Positions 45,777 to 54,185 of a DNA stretch of 64,000 nt are shown here, in pieces. Made by a program: the position numbers and the translations under genes. Within the stretch, counting starts at the first letter, position 1, and each line of letters starts with the position of its first letter. The notes under the pieces were generated by a model, which saw nothing but the letters and a program-made list of their open reading frames with translations, had not been told where the DNA came from and did no database searches. The stretch covers positions 186,001-250,000 of the forward strand of contig JAUIJL010000010.1 in assembly GCA_030431255.1 (NCBI GenBank), in the 5' to 3' direction. Origin of the DNA: Thermoanaerobaculia bacterium. GTDB taxonomy: Bacteria > Acidobacteriota > Thermoanaerobaculia > Multivoradales > J023.

Positions 45777-45827
45777 CCCCGGGGGGTGACCCCGGGGAGC
45801 GCCGGTCGCTCCCGAAGCGTCCGGCGC
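45777..45827. terminator. Two tandem GC-rich hairpins
   Basis: CCCCGGGG / CCCCGGGG (45777-45784 and 45790-45797, 5-nt loop) is followed one base later by GCGCCGG-T-CGCT / AGCG-T-CCGGCGC (45799-45827, 5-nt loop). No T-run follows. They lie between the plus-strand PBP gene and the end of a minus-strand gene and may end both transcripts or belong to a small RNA. Confidence 0.5.
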
Positions 45828-45860
45828 GTCATCTGAACGGCGCCTCTTCTGAACGATGCC

Positions 45861-46988
45861 TCAGCGGAAGGTATCGCCGACCCGACGTCTGCCCGAGCTG
45901 CACAGCGCGAGACTCATCTCCTGCCGGCACCGATCCCATTTGACCGAAGAATTACCCACCTGGCCCCAAGTCTTCACCAGAGGCACCAAATCCCCGGCCC
46001 AAGCCTGGTCGAGGGCCAGGGTTTCGAGCCGACGGCGGGTTTCCTCGACCACTGCCTGGGCTTCCGCCAGGTCCCCGTCCAGCAGGTGGATGCCCACCAA
46101 ATCCATAGAGCAAGCCACGAAATCCGCCACCGCCTCGAGCTCGAAGAGGTGAAGCCGGGAGCGCTCCAACAAACGAATCGCGTAGCGGACCGAGCCCAGC
46201 TCAGCGCTGAACACCGCCTCCATCCAAGCCACGCGCAGCTTGTTCACCGACCGCGGCAGACGCGCCATGCGCTTCTTGATGCGGGCCAGCCACCGGGTCG
46301 CCTCGGCTCGATTTCCCGCACGCAGAGCACCATGGGAAATATTGAATAGGCCGGCATCGAAGGTGCGTCGTCCACGCGGTTGTTTGAGATCGGCGATCGA
46401 CAAACCACGGACCACGTCCTCCACACCGCCCCGCTCGGCATGGGCCAAGAAGGTGCCGCGCATCACCAAGGCGTCGGCCAGATTCTCGCGCTCATCCAAC
46501 CTTTCCGCCAAAGCCACCGCCTGCTCCACCCAGGCCTCTGCGTCGGCCTCGGTCCGGGTGACTTTTAGCGCCGCGTAACGCCGCACCAGCTCGCAAGCGG
46601 CCCTGGGGCTGAGGGGCGCGCCGAGGGCCAAATCCTGAGCCCACAAAATCGCCAGCTCCGCTTCCCGCAGCTTGCCCCAGCTGCGGCAGCAGCTGCTCAG
46701 CACCGCCGCGGCGGTCACCCTGGCGGAGAGCTTCTCCGCCTCGGCGGCGAACTCCCCCTCCCCCTCGCCCACGCGAATGCGCGACGCCAGCTCCGGCGCC
46801 TGGCGGGCCAAAACATATCCTTCCGCCGGCAAGTGCAAGCCGGCCTCGTCGCAACGGTCGAGGTAAAGCTCTAGGAAGTCCGTGGTCCAATACGTGGCCC
46901 TCGCCAAGACCTTGCCACAATTCTCGGCAGTCACGCTGGAAAGTCGCCGCCGGGCGGCTTTTTGGGCGGTGGTACGTCGCGGACGCAT
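45861..46988 (-). CDS. Helical TPR-like protein of unknown function
   Basis: 375 aa, rich in Ala, Leu, Arg and Glu, made of repeated helix pairs resembling TPR units (AEAWVEQAVALAERLDEREN, AGNRAEATRWLARIKKRMAR, LLDGDLAEAQAVVEETRRRL). The basic N-terminus (MRPRRTTAQKAARRRLSS) could bind nucleic acid, but no HTH is evident. The ATG at 46988 follows GGGAG at seven bases; an upstream start at 47051 is less likely. It is divergent from the lanthipeptide genes across a 454-bp AT-rich spacer and might be a regulator of them; only position supports that. Confidence 0.6.
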   Translation of the reverse strand: MRPRRTTAQKAARRRLSSVTAENCGKVLARATYWTTDFLELYLDRCDEAGLHLPAEGYVLARQAPELASRIRVGEGEGEFAAEAEKLSARVTAAAVLSSCCRSWGKLREAELAILWAQDLALGAPLSPRAACELVRRYAALKVTRTEADAEAWVEQAVALAERLDERENLADALVMRGTFLAHAERGGVEDVVRGLSIADLKQPRGRRTFDAGLFNISHGALRAGNRAEATRWLARIKKRMARLPRSVNKLRVAWMEAVFSAELGSVRYAIRLLERSRLHLFELEAVADFVACSMDLVGIHLLDGDLAEAQAVVEETRRRLETLALDQAWAGDLVPLVKTWGQVGNSSVKWDRCRQEMSLALCSSGRRRVGDTFR

Positions 46989-47176
46989 GGCGAGGCTCCC
47001 TCTTGATAACTTCTTGGAAGCATTGTGCCATTTCTCCGAAACAAATTGCACGCTTTCTAGGGCCCCGATTCCCTACGCCGAGAATCACCAGGCCGCCGCT
47101 GCCTCGCATCCCGACGTCGACAAATGAGCCGACTGATAAACAGACACATGCAGATGTAAAAATTATATTTTCCCAC

Positions 47177-47205
47177 TTGCCTATTCAGCCATTATCGCCT
47201 ATTCT
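47177..47205 (+). promoter_or_regulatory. Candidate promoter for lanA
   Basis: TTGCCT at 47177-47182 and TATTCT at 47200-47205 with a 17-bp spacer, in the AT-rich spacer between the TPR-like gene and lanA. It would give a leader of about 230 nt that includes the two hairpins below. Other start sites nearer lanA cannot be excluded. Confidence 0.4.
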
Positions 47206-47340
47206 TCCTTCCGCAGAATCGTTAAATAAGAACAATTCACTCAAAGATACTGATAGATCAACTTTTCTTCTGCTGGACCCTGCCACTGAACCCAGCCGAA
47301 TTCAAAAGCTGAACGCCAAAGCATCCAACAGCTGTCCGTC

Positions 47341-47364
47341 GGTCGATCGGTTGTCCGATCGACC
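47341..47364 (+). promoter_or_regulatory. Perfect palindromic hairpin 1 in the lanA leader
   Basis: GGTCGATCGG, loop TTGT, CCGATCGACC: a perfect 10-bp stem about 80 bp before lanA. It may be an operator palindrome or an RNA structure. Confidence 0.5.
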
Positions 47365-47386
47365 CTTCAGATGCCTCTCTTCTCGG

Positions 47387-47422
47387 GTGAGCCGGGGGAG
47401 GAGGGGTAACATCCCGGCTCAC
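47387..47422 (+). promoter_or_regulatory. Hairpin 2 in the lanA leader
   Basis: GTGAGCCGGG and CCCGGCTCAC form a perfect 10-bp stem around a 16-nt purine-rich loop (GGAGGAGGGG...). It ends 20 bp before the lanA start, just ahead of the ribosome site AAAGGA, so it could tune translation or mRNA stability. Confidence 0.5.
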
Positions 47423-47442
47423 AACCGCCGAAAGGAAACACA

Positions 47443-47640
47443 ATGAAAAAGATCGACATCGCCCGTGCCCTGCGTGATGAGGACTACCGCTCCAGCTTGA
47501 GCGCCGAAGAGCAGGCTTCCCTGCCCTCTCCCGCCGGCAACGTCAATCTCGACGACAAGGCGCTGCTCAGCATCACCGGCGGTTGCGCCTGGACCACCCC
47601 CGCGACTTCCTGCGTTCCGCCGGGCACCTACTGCCCCTGA
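47443..47640 (+). CDS. lanA: Class II lanthipeptide precursor, mersacidin/lichenicidin-like leader
   Basis: 65-aa precursor. The leader (residues 1-47) has the mersacidin/lichenicidin-type pattern (ALRDEDYRSSLSAEEQASLP, then PAG) and ends with the double-glycine site SITGG. The 18-residue core is CAWTTPATSCVPPGTYCP: three Cys (48, 57, 64), four Thr and one Ser, so up to three thioether rings. AAAGGA lies seven bases before the ATG. A strong terminator separates it from lanM, which is the usual way to make precursor mRNA in excess. The core does not resemble a lantibiotic I know. Confidence 0.92.
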   Translation: MKKIDIARALRDEDYRSSLSAEEQASLPSPAGNVNLDDKALLSITGGCAWTTPATSCVPPGTYCP

Positions 47641-47680
47641 GGCATCGCTTTCCGAAAGGCCTCATCCCTGCGAGGCCGAA

Positions 47681-47710
47681 GAGGCGGGTCCAAAAGGCCC
47701 GCCTCTTTTT
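47681..47710 (+). terminator. Rho-independent terminator between lanA and lanM
   Basis: GAGGCGGG (47681-47688) pairs with CCCGCCTC (47698-47705) and is followed by TTTTT. Partial read-through would set a high lanA to lanM ratio. Confidence 0.9.
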
Positions 47711-47741
47711 ATGCCCGCCGTTTCGATTGCGGCATGGAAGA

Positions 47742-50700
47742 ATGGCCTCGAGCCGCGACCCCTTCTCTCCGATCACTCTCCGCCGAAAGCCGACAAGCTC
47801 CTTGACCTCCGCCACATCCCCATCCCGATCCAGCCCATTCCGATCCAACCCATTCCGATCCAGTGCCTGGTTCCGCGCCCTGACCCTCGAGGAACGAGCG
47901 ATCGGCGCAGACTTCGAATCTCCTGAGCTGCAATCGGATGCCCAGCGGGCGGAGCGGCGGCTGGACCGATACCGCCGAGAAACCGGCCTGCTCGACGAGG
48001 CGCTTTACCGCCGACGCTTGGATCAGCTCGGCGTGACCCAATCGACTCTCCAAGCACTCTTCGGCGAATCCGACGCCTCCCTCGCCGCACGGGGCCCTCG
48101 GCAGGGCTGGCTGGATCACCTCGAATCGATTTATCGTCCGTGGCTCGACCGGCGGTCGAGCTGGATCCCAACGCTCCGGTCCTCAAAGCTGCCGGGCTTG
48201 GACCTTTCCGATCTTCCCGACCGCGATTTCGCAGCCCTCTTTTTGCCCCTCTTGATCGACGCGGAGCGGCGGCTGGCGGACGGCTTGAGGCATTTGGCCG
48301 CGGTCCACAGCTCGGCCGACGCCGCTGACGGACCCGCCTGGGACCCTCCGGCACTCTCGGCCTCGCTTTTTCGTCCCCTACCTCGAGATGTGGTTTGGAT
48401 GACAGGTCGCACGGTGGTGTTGGAGCTGCATGCCGCCGCTTTGGGCGGCGAGCTGGGTGGGGAGTCTCCCGAGGCCCGTTTCGAGGAATTCATGGAGCAC
48501 CTCGGCTCCCCCCGCGGAGCCGTCTCATTCCTCGAGAGCTATCCCGTGCTCGCCCGCGCGGTGGTCGAACACATCGAGCTCTGGCTGCGCTTCTCCCTCG
48601 ACTTGGCACGCCATCTGATGGAGGACCGGCGGGTGATCGTCGACACCTTCTTCGCCGGGCACGACCCCGGCACGCCTTCCGAGGTGGAGGCGGGGCTCTC
48701 GGATCGCCACGACCGGGGTCGCACCGTGGCTCGGATCACCTTCGCCCCCGAGGCCGAGCCCGGCCGTCCTGAGCATCCCCCCCGGAAGCTGATCTACAAA
48801 CCCCGCTCCCTGGGCCTCGAACGGGCTTTCGTCGATCTGGCACAGGGGGTGGGTGTCCCTGCCCACGTGCCCCAATCCCTTGATCGAGGAGACCATGCCT
48901 ACATGCGCTTCGTAACCCCGGCTCCTTGCGACCGTCCGCAAGGCGTCGAGCGCTTCTATCGGCAGCAGGGCCGACATCTCGCCCTGCTCTACGCTTTCGA
49001 AGCCACGGACCTGCACTACGAAAACGTCATCGCCGAGGGCGAGACCCCCCAGCTCTTGGATTTGGAAACCCTCTTCCAGCCCCTGGTGCGCGAAGAAGCC
49101 TCGGCCGGCTCAACGCTGCCTCCCGCCAAGCCGGAGTCCCACACGGTGTTGCGCAGCGACTTCCTGCCGCGCAGGATCTGGCCCGAGGCCGGCAGCCCCG
49201 GCCTGGATTTGAGCGGTCTCGGTGCCGGAGCCGGCCAACGCACACCCATGACCCGCTTGGTGGATGCCGGCACGGACCGAGCACGCTACGAAGCCGCCTG
49301 GACCGAGATTCCCGCCGGCGCCAACCGACCCAGGATCGGCGACGAGGTCCCGCCCCTTTGGCCCTTCGAGGACGCCATCGACCAGGGTTTTCGGGAAGCC
49401 TACGGGCAATTGCTCGAGCACCATGAAGGACTGCTGGCGGACGACGGTCCCTTGAATCGTCTCAAGGAGCTGGAAATCCGCAGCTTGCTCCGGGGCACCG
49501 CGGTCTACACCCGCCTGCTGCACACCTCTTTTCATCCCGACCTGATGCGCGATGCCCTCGATCGGGATCGTCTTTTCGACAAGCTCTGGCTAGAAGCCAA
49601 GCAACGTCCCAGCCTCTGCCGTGCAATCCCCGCTGAACGCGAGGCCTTGCAACGTGGAGACGTGCCCCGCTTCACGACCCTCGTCGGCAGTGATCAAGTG
49701 ATCGATCAGGGGGTCCAAGCTGAAGTCCACGCTGGAACCCACTCTGGAACCCACACTGGAACCCACAGTGCGGGCCGCTTCTTTCAAAGCAGTGGGCTCG
49801 ACCAAGTGCGTCGACGGCTTCGCCGGCTCAGTCTCGAAGACCTGGAAAAGCAAAGCCGTCTGATCCGAGAGTCGATCCGCGCCGGCCGTCCCCAGGGCAC
49901 TTCACCTCCCCCGTTGCCGAGTCATAACCTCCAGATCCAGGAACCTGCTCCGCGCGGCGCCTTGGTCGCGGAAGCTCTTCGCTTGGCCCGCAAGCTCGAA
50001 GCGTCGATGATCGTCTGCGGCACCGACGAAGCCGATTCCCCGTCTACTGCCGACCTAGCCTGGTTTCACCTCGCCTTGGCCGGCCCCGGCGCCTGGGGTC
50101 TGGAGCCGGTCGGCCCGGATCTCTACAGCGGCCTGCCCGGCATCGCCCTCTTCTTCGCCCACGCCGGCGACCTGGCTCCCGAGCCGGAGACCTCCAAACA
50201 CTTGAAGCGCTTGGCCCGCGCAACCCTCGACACCGCTCGACGCCGCATCGCTCACAACCCACTCGCCCTGACCAAAGTCGGCGCCTTTGCCGGCTGGGGC
50301 GGCTGGATCTACACTCTGTGTCGGCTGGGCCGCCTGTGGCGCGACCCAAAGCTGATCGCCGAAGCGGAAGCCGCCGTCGACCTCCTCGGTGATCGCCTGC
50401 CTACGGATCGCGACTTCGACTTGACGGGCGGCGCGGCCGGCGCCGTGCTCGCCCTGCTCACCCTGCCCGAGCCCCATCCCGCGACCCGTCTTGAAACGCT
50501 CAGGGCCTGCGGCGAGCACTTGCTGGCGCACGCCGTCGAGATGCCGCTCGACGACGACGCATCGTCATTGGCTTGGCCGCCACCCCGAGGCGGGGGCGAT
50601 ATCCCTCTGACCGGTTTGGCCCATGGCTCCACTGGATTCGCGTGGGCCTTGACCCGGCTCGCCGACGTCACCGGCAATGAGCGCTTTCGGCAAGCGGCGG

Positions 50701-51233
50701 AGCGAGCCCTCGCCTACGAGCGAAGCACTCTCGACCCTGAAACCGGCCTCTGGCGCGACGTCCGCCTCGACCGTCAAGCCTCCGACGGCGAGCACCCCCA
50801 CTTCTTCGCCTGGTGTCATGGAGCGCCGGGCATCGCCCTCGGACGCCTCGTCCTGCTCAACGACGAAAACGATCCGCGATCACCCCACCGCTCCGAGCTC
50901 GAGATTGCCCTCAAGGCCACCGAGGATCAAGGCTTCGGCGGCGGCCACTGCCTGTGCCACGGGGATTGGGGCCACATCGACCTCCTGCTCGAAGCCGCCC
51001 GCCGGCTGGATCGACCGGAGCTCGGCGAGCGAGCCGCCATCTGGGCCCACCGACTCTTACGGCAAGGCCAGTCCACGGGCTGGCGTAGCGGCATCAGCTT
51101 CGACACCGAGCTGCCGGGGCTAATGACCGGCCTAGCCGGCATCGGCCTGGGTCTCCTGCGAGCCGCCTACCCCGACCGCGTGCCTTCAGTCCTCGCGTTG
51201 GACCTGCCGTCGACCTGCAGCAGCGAAAGCTGA
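47742..51233 (+). CDS. lanM: Class II lanthionine synthetase LanM
   Basis: 1163-aa bifunctional enzyme that dehydrates Ser/Thr and cyclises with Cys on LanA. The N-terminal DUF4135 dehydratase has LSDRHDRGRTVARITF, KLIYKPRSLGLERAF, ATDLHYENVIAEG and LLDLETLFQPLV. The C-terminal LanC-like cyclase carries the zinc ligands in WCHGAPGIALG (Cys1025) and CLCHGDWGH (Cys1072/His1073), and GLAHGSTGFAWAL. The ATG at 47742 follows GGAAG; a longer frame reaching into lanA is not used. Small tandem repeats occur at 47821-47865 (15 nt x3) and 49731-49766 (12 nt x3, encoding Gly-Thr-His units). No LanT protease-transporter or immunity gene is adjacent. Confidence 0.95.
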   Translation: MASSRDPFSPITLRRKPTSSLTSATSPSRSSPFRSNPFRSSAWFRALTLEERAIGADFESPELQSDAQRAERRLDRYRRETGLLDEALYRRRLDQLGVTQSTLQALFGESDASLAARGPRQGWLDHLESIYRPWLDRRSSWIPTLRSSKLPGLDLSDLPDRDFAALFLPLLIDAERRLADGLRHLAAVHSSADAADGPAWDPPALSASLFRPLPRDVVWMTGRTVVLELHAAALGGELGGESPEARFEEFMEHLGSPRGAVSFLESYPVLARAVVEHIELWLRFSLDLARHLMEDRRVIVDTFFAGHDPGTPSEVEAGLSDRHDRGRTVARITFAPEAEPGRPEHPPRKLIYKPRSLGLERAFVDLAQGVGVPAHVPQSLDRGDHAYMRFVTPAPCDRPQGVERFYRQQGRHLALLYAFEATDLHYENVIAEGETPQLLDLETLFQPLVREEASAGSTLPPAKPESHTVLRSDFLPRRIWPEAGSPGLDLSGLGAGAGQRTPMTRLVDAGTDRARYEAAWTEIPAGANRPRIGDEVPPLWPFEDAIDQGFREAYGQLLEHHEGLLADDGPLNRLKELEIRSLLRGTAVYTRLLHTSFHPDLMRDALDRDRLFDKLWLEAKQRPSLCRAIPAEREALQRGDVPRFTTLVGSDQVIDQGVQAEVHAGTHSGTHTGTHSAGRFFQSSGLDQVRRRLRRLSLEDLEKQSRLIRESIRAGRPQGTSPPPLPSHNLQIQEPAPRGALVAEALRLARKLEASMIVCGTDEADSPSTADLAWFHLALAGPGAWGLEPVGPDLYSGLPGIALFFAHAGDLAPEPETSKHLKRLARATLDTARRRIAHNPLALTKVGAFAGWGGWIYTLCRLGRLWRDPKLIAEAEAAVDLLGDRLPTDRDFDLTGGAAGAVLALLTLPEPHPATRLETLRACGEHLLAHAVEMPLDDDASSLAWPPPRGGGDIPLTGLAHGSTGFAWALTRLADVTGNERFRQAAERALAYERSTLDPETGLWRDVRLDRQASDGEHPHFFAWCHGAPGIALGRLVLLNDENDPRSPHRSELEIALKATEDQGFGGGHCLCHGDWGHIDLLLEAARRLDRPELGERAAIWAHRLLRQGQSTGWRSGISFDTELPGLMTGLAGIGLGLLRAAYPDRVPSVLALDLPSTCSSES

Positions 51234-51367
51234 CCCGCCACGGTTTTCACCCCCGCGGTTGTCCAGCATGTACCGTTGAGTAATTTTTGACCGATCAGAC
51301 CAAAATTCGGAATAGACGGGCTGTTTCGTTTGTTGCCCCTCGACAGGACAAGAGCTTCCCTTCCCAG

Positions 51368-51396
51368 GGCTGGGCTCACTGGACGTGAGCCCAGCC
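51368..51396. terminator. Perfect 12-bp hairpin between lanM and the Old Yellow Enzyme gene
   Basis: GGCTGGGCTCAC, loop TGGAC, GTGAGCCCAGCC, then GACGGAATTTT. It can end lanM transcripts or act in the leader of the next gene, whose ATG is 37 bp on. Confidence 0.6.
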
Positions 51397-51433
51397 GACG
51401 GAATTTTCAGCCTCTTCGAGACAAGGACCCGAT

Positions 51434-52513
51434 ATGAGCCGTTCCACCACTGCTGCCGAGCCATCAATTACCCAAGAGCTTCTACAGCCGTTTGCTCTTA
51501 CCCCGAGCCTTGAGCTGAGCAATCGCATTTTGATGGCTCCCATGACCCGATCCATGGCTGACGACGACTTGGTGCCCACCGAGGACATGGCCGAGTACTA
51601 CGCGCGCCGGGCCGCTGCCGGCTTGATCATCACCGAAGCGACCATTGTGCGTGCAGACGGCCAGGGCTATCCCAACACACCGGGCATCTTCACCGACGCC
51701 CAGGTGGAAGGTTGGCGTCGGGTCACGGATCGGGTGCACCAGGAGGGCGGCAAGATCTTCCTCCAGATCTGGCACGTGGGCCGCGTTTCCCACCCCTCTT
51801 TCCTCGATGGCGCCGACCCCATCGCCCCTTCCGCGGTTCCCTTGGAAGGTCGCGTCAATCGCACCAAGGATCTCTACTACGGCACACCCCGCGCTCTTGA
51901 AACGGACGAAATCCCAGGGTTGGTACAAGCCTTCGCCGACGGCGCGGCCAACGCCATTCGGGCCGGCTTCGACGGCGTCGAGATCCACGGCGCCAACGGT
52001 TATTTGCTCGACCAATTCTTGCACTACCACACCAATCTGCGGGACGACGTCTACGGTGGCCCCGTGGGGAATCACCTGCGCTTTCCGTTGGAGGTGGTGG
52101 ACGCTGTGATTGCGGCCGTCGGCGCCGAAAGGACGGCGATCCGGCTCTCCCCGGGCGCTTACTTCCACATGTCGGGGGACCCCCGCGACGCGGAAGTCTT
52201 CAAAGCGCTGCTGAAACAACTCGAAGGCCGCCGTGTAGCCTACGTGCACGCGGGCATTTTCGACGACAGCCAAACCTTTGACGAGCTCGATGGGCAGACC
52301 GCGAGTGGGTTTCTGCGCACCAACTACAACGGCACCTTAGTGGGCTGTGGCAGCTATTCACCCGAAACAGGGGCTCGGGCGGTGCGGGACCAACGATTCG
52401 ACCTGCTGGCCATCGGCCGACCGTTCATTGCCAACGCCGATCTCGTCGAGCGGGTGAGGTCGGACGAGCCGCTTAAGGAGTACCACGCCGATATGCTCGA
52501 CACCTTGGAGTGA
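51434..52513 (+). CDS. Old Yellow Enzyme family alkene reductase
   Basis: A 359-aa FMN-dependent, NAD(P)H-using ene-reductase (NemA/OYE class) that reduces activated C=C bonds and nitro compounds. Family features are SNRILMAPMTRSMADDD, EATIVRADGQGYPNTPGIFT, FLQIWHVGRVSHPSF (FMN/substrate pocket), FDGVEIHGANGYLLDQFLHY, RLSPGAYFHM and the closing LAIGRPFIANADLVERV. AAGGA precedes the ATG by six bases. It follows lanM on the same strand after a 200-bp spacer with a hairpin, so it is probably a separate unit; a role in lanthipeptide tailoring (reduction of dehydroamino acids) is only a speculation from position. Confidence 0.93.
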   Translation: MSRSTTAAEPSITQELLQPFALTPSLELSNRILMAPMTRSMADDDLVPTEDMAEYYARRAAAGLIITEATIVRADGQGYPNTPGIFTDAQVEGWRRVTDRVHQEGGKIFLQIWHVGRVSHPSFLDGADPIAPSAVPLEGRVNRTKDLYYGTPRALETDEIPGLVQAFADGAANAIRAGFDGVEIHGANGYLLDQFLHYHTNLRDDVYGGPVGNHLRFPLEVVDAVIAAVGAERTAIRLSPGAYFHMSGDPRDAEVFKALLKQLEGRRVAYVHAGIFDDSQTFDELDGQTASGFLRTNYNGTLVGCGSYSPETGARAVRDQRFDLLAIGRPFIANADLVERVRSDEPLKEYHADMLDTLE

Positions 52514-52538
52514 GATGAGACCAGCGGAGTGAAGCCAC

Positions 52539-53225
52539 TCAGCGACGGGATTTCAACACGATCCGTCGCGCCGTCGGTGACAATCCAAGGGGCTCGAGAT
52601 CGTCCTCGGTCAAGCCTTGGGTGCGCGCTCCGCCTAGGTAGCCGTTGAGCCGGGCCGCGGCGGTGGAGTCGACGAAATCCCGAAATTCCGGATAGGGAGC
52701 CCGCAGCTCCGCCATCAGCTCGCCGTGGCGCTGGAGGTAGTATTTTTGATGGTAGTCCTCGGCGCGATAGAAGGAGTCGGCGGGTAGGATCTCGACGAAG
52801 ATTTCAGCGCCTACGGACTCCGAAACCCGACGATGGGTCTCCTTTGCTTGCAGCAGCTGGGACTCATCGGCATAGAAAATAGCCGACATGTACTGCCGCT
52901 TCCACGCCGGACGGGTGGGTCGGCGGGCGGCCCAGAACAGCTCCAGCAGGTCTGCGTAGGTGATCTGGCTCGGATCGTAGTCGATCTGCACCGCCTCGGC
53001 GTGGTCGCCGATCTCGTGGTAGGTGGGCCGCAGGCTGGTGCCACCCGCATATCCCACCCGCGTCCTAAACACCGAGCCGAGACTCCCGAACCGGGAGTCG
53101 GGTCCCCAGAATCAACCCAAGGCGAAAGTCGCCGTCTCCAGGGTTTCCGGCACTTGAAGATCGATGGCGGGGGGTGACGCCGAGGCACGGTCGTGGCCGG
53201 ACTCTCGGGGCAAGATGGCTTTCAT
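52539..53225 (-). CDS. msrA: Peptide-methionine (S)-S-oxide reductase MsrA, selenocysteine-containing
   Basis: 228-aa repair enzyme reducing methionine-S-sulfoxide in proteins. The frame from ATG 53225 (AAGGAG seven bases upstream) runs ETATFALG, in-frame TGA at codon 38 (53114-53112), then FWGPDSRFG, RTRVGYAGG, GDHAEAVQIDYDP and EDYHQKYYLQRHG. MsrA has GCFWG here, so TGA replaces the catalytic Cys codon. Twelve bases after the TGA a perfect 8-bp hairpin with a GTT loop fits the bacterial SECIS model. I therefore read the TGA as selenocysteine. Automatic calling would start at GTG 53072 and lose the active site. A nonsense mutation is the alternative, less likely given the hairpin and intact flanks. 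No sel genes lie in this window. Confidence 0.85.
53081..53114 (-). promoter_or_regulatory. Candidate bacterial SECIS element in msrA
   Basis: On the minus strand, UGA at 53114-53112 is followed by 12 bases, then GACTCCCG (53099-53092), loop GTT (53091-53089) and CGGGAGTC (53088-53081). The distance from UGA to the apical loop is 20 nt and the loop begins with G, both within the published bSECIS limits. Confidence 0.75.
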
Positions 53226-53349
53226 GGGAGGCTCCTTCGCTCGGGGTCGACTGAGTTGGCTGACGTCGAGATCAACAAATTCCGCCGTCCCTTCATTCCC
53301 CGGCTCTCGAGGCGCAGGGGTCTAGCCCAGAATCCCTTACAATTCCGAC

Positions 53350-54105
53350 GTGAATTCAAAGATCCCAACCCTCTTGATCACCGGCGGCGGCCGTGGCATC
53401 GGCGCGGCCACCGCTCGGATGGCCGGCCAACGCGGATTTCAGGTCTGCGTCAACTATGTGCGGGACGCGGGCTCCGCCCGAGAAGTCGTCCAGGATATCG
53501 AAGCCGCAGGCGCCAAGGCGATCGCCGTGCAGGCCGATGTGGCTGACGAGGACGCCGTGCTCCGACTCTTCGAGACCGTGGACCGCGAGCTCGGTCCCTT
53601 GACGGCTCTGGTCAACAACGCCGGCATCTTGGAAACCCAAATGCGGGTGGAGGAGATGGGGGCCGACCGTCTCGCGCGCATCTTCAACACCAATGTGGTC
53701 GGCAGCATGCTCTGCGCCCGGGAAGCGATTCGTCGCATGTCCCAACGTCACGGCGGAGTCGGCGGCGTGATCGTCAACGTGTCGTCGGCAGCGGCTCGCT
53801 TGGGCTCACCCGGCGAATACGTGGACTATGCCGCGTCGAAGGGAGCGATCGATACCTTGACCCTCGGCCTAGCCCAGGAAGTCGCCCGCGACGGTATTCG
53901 AGTGGCCGGGGTTCGACCCGGATTCATCGATACCGACATCCACGGCGACGGCGGCGAGCCGGATCGGCTCGAGCGGGTCAAACATGCCATCCCCATGGGT
54001 CGGGGAGGCCGACCCGAGGAGGTCGCCCAGGCCATCCTTTGGCTTTTGTCCGACGAGGCTTCTTATGCCACCGGCAGCATATTGGACGTGGCCGGCGGGC
54101 GATGA
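53350..54105 (+). CDS. SDR-family oxidoreductase (FabG-like)
   Basis: 251-aa NAD(P)-dependent reductase. Cofactor motif TGGGRGIGAATARMA, NNAGI, active-site Ser in VNVSSAAARLG, YVDYAASKGAIDT (YxxxK) and the closing YATGSILDVAGGR typical of FabG/glucose-dehydrogenase-like SDRs. The start is GTG without a clear ribosome site; the signature glycine motif begins only eight residues in, so the true start cannot be much later. It diverges from msrA across 124 bp. Substrate unknown. Confidence 0.88.
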   Translation: MNSKIPTLLITGGGRGIGAATARMAGQRGFQVCVNYVRDAGSAREVVQDIEAAGAKAIAVQADVADEDAVLRLFETVDRELGPLTALVNNAGILETQMRVEEMGADRLARIFNTNVVGSMLCAREAIRRMSQRHGGVGGVIVNVSSAAARLGSPGEYVDYAASKGAIDTLTLGLAQEVARDGIRVAGVRPGFIDTDIHGDGGEPDRLERVKHAIPMGRGGRPEEVAQAILWLLSDEASYATGSILDVAGGR

Positions 54106-54185
54106 GCCGACCCACCGCAAATCCTTTGGGCCCTATTTGCGTATCTCCCATGACATGAATTCCCATGTCACCAGCCAAGGAGATC

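Noticed and set aside
47583-47741. LanM start inside lanA
   Set aside because: That extension would translate the lanA 3' end and the terminator; the ATG at 47742 has a ribosome site and follows the terminator.
52539-53072. A shortened MsrA starting at GTG 53072, or a broken msrA pseudogene
   Set aside because: The frame extends upstream through a single TGA at the catalytic Cys position to an ATG with a strong ribosome site, and a SECIS-like hairpin follows the TGA.
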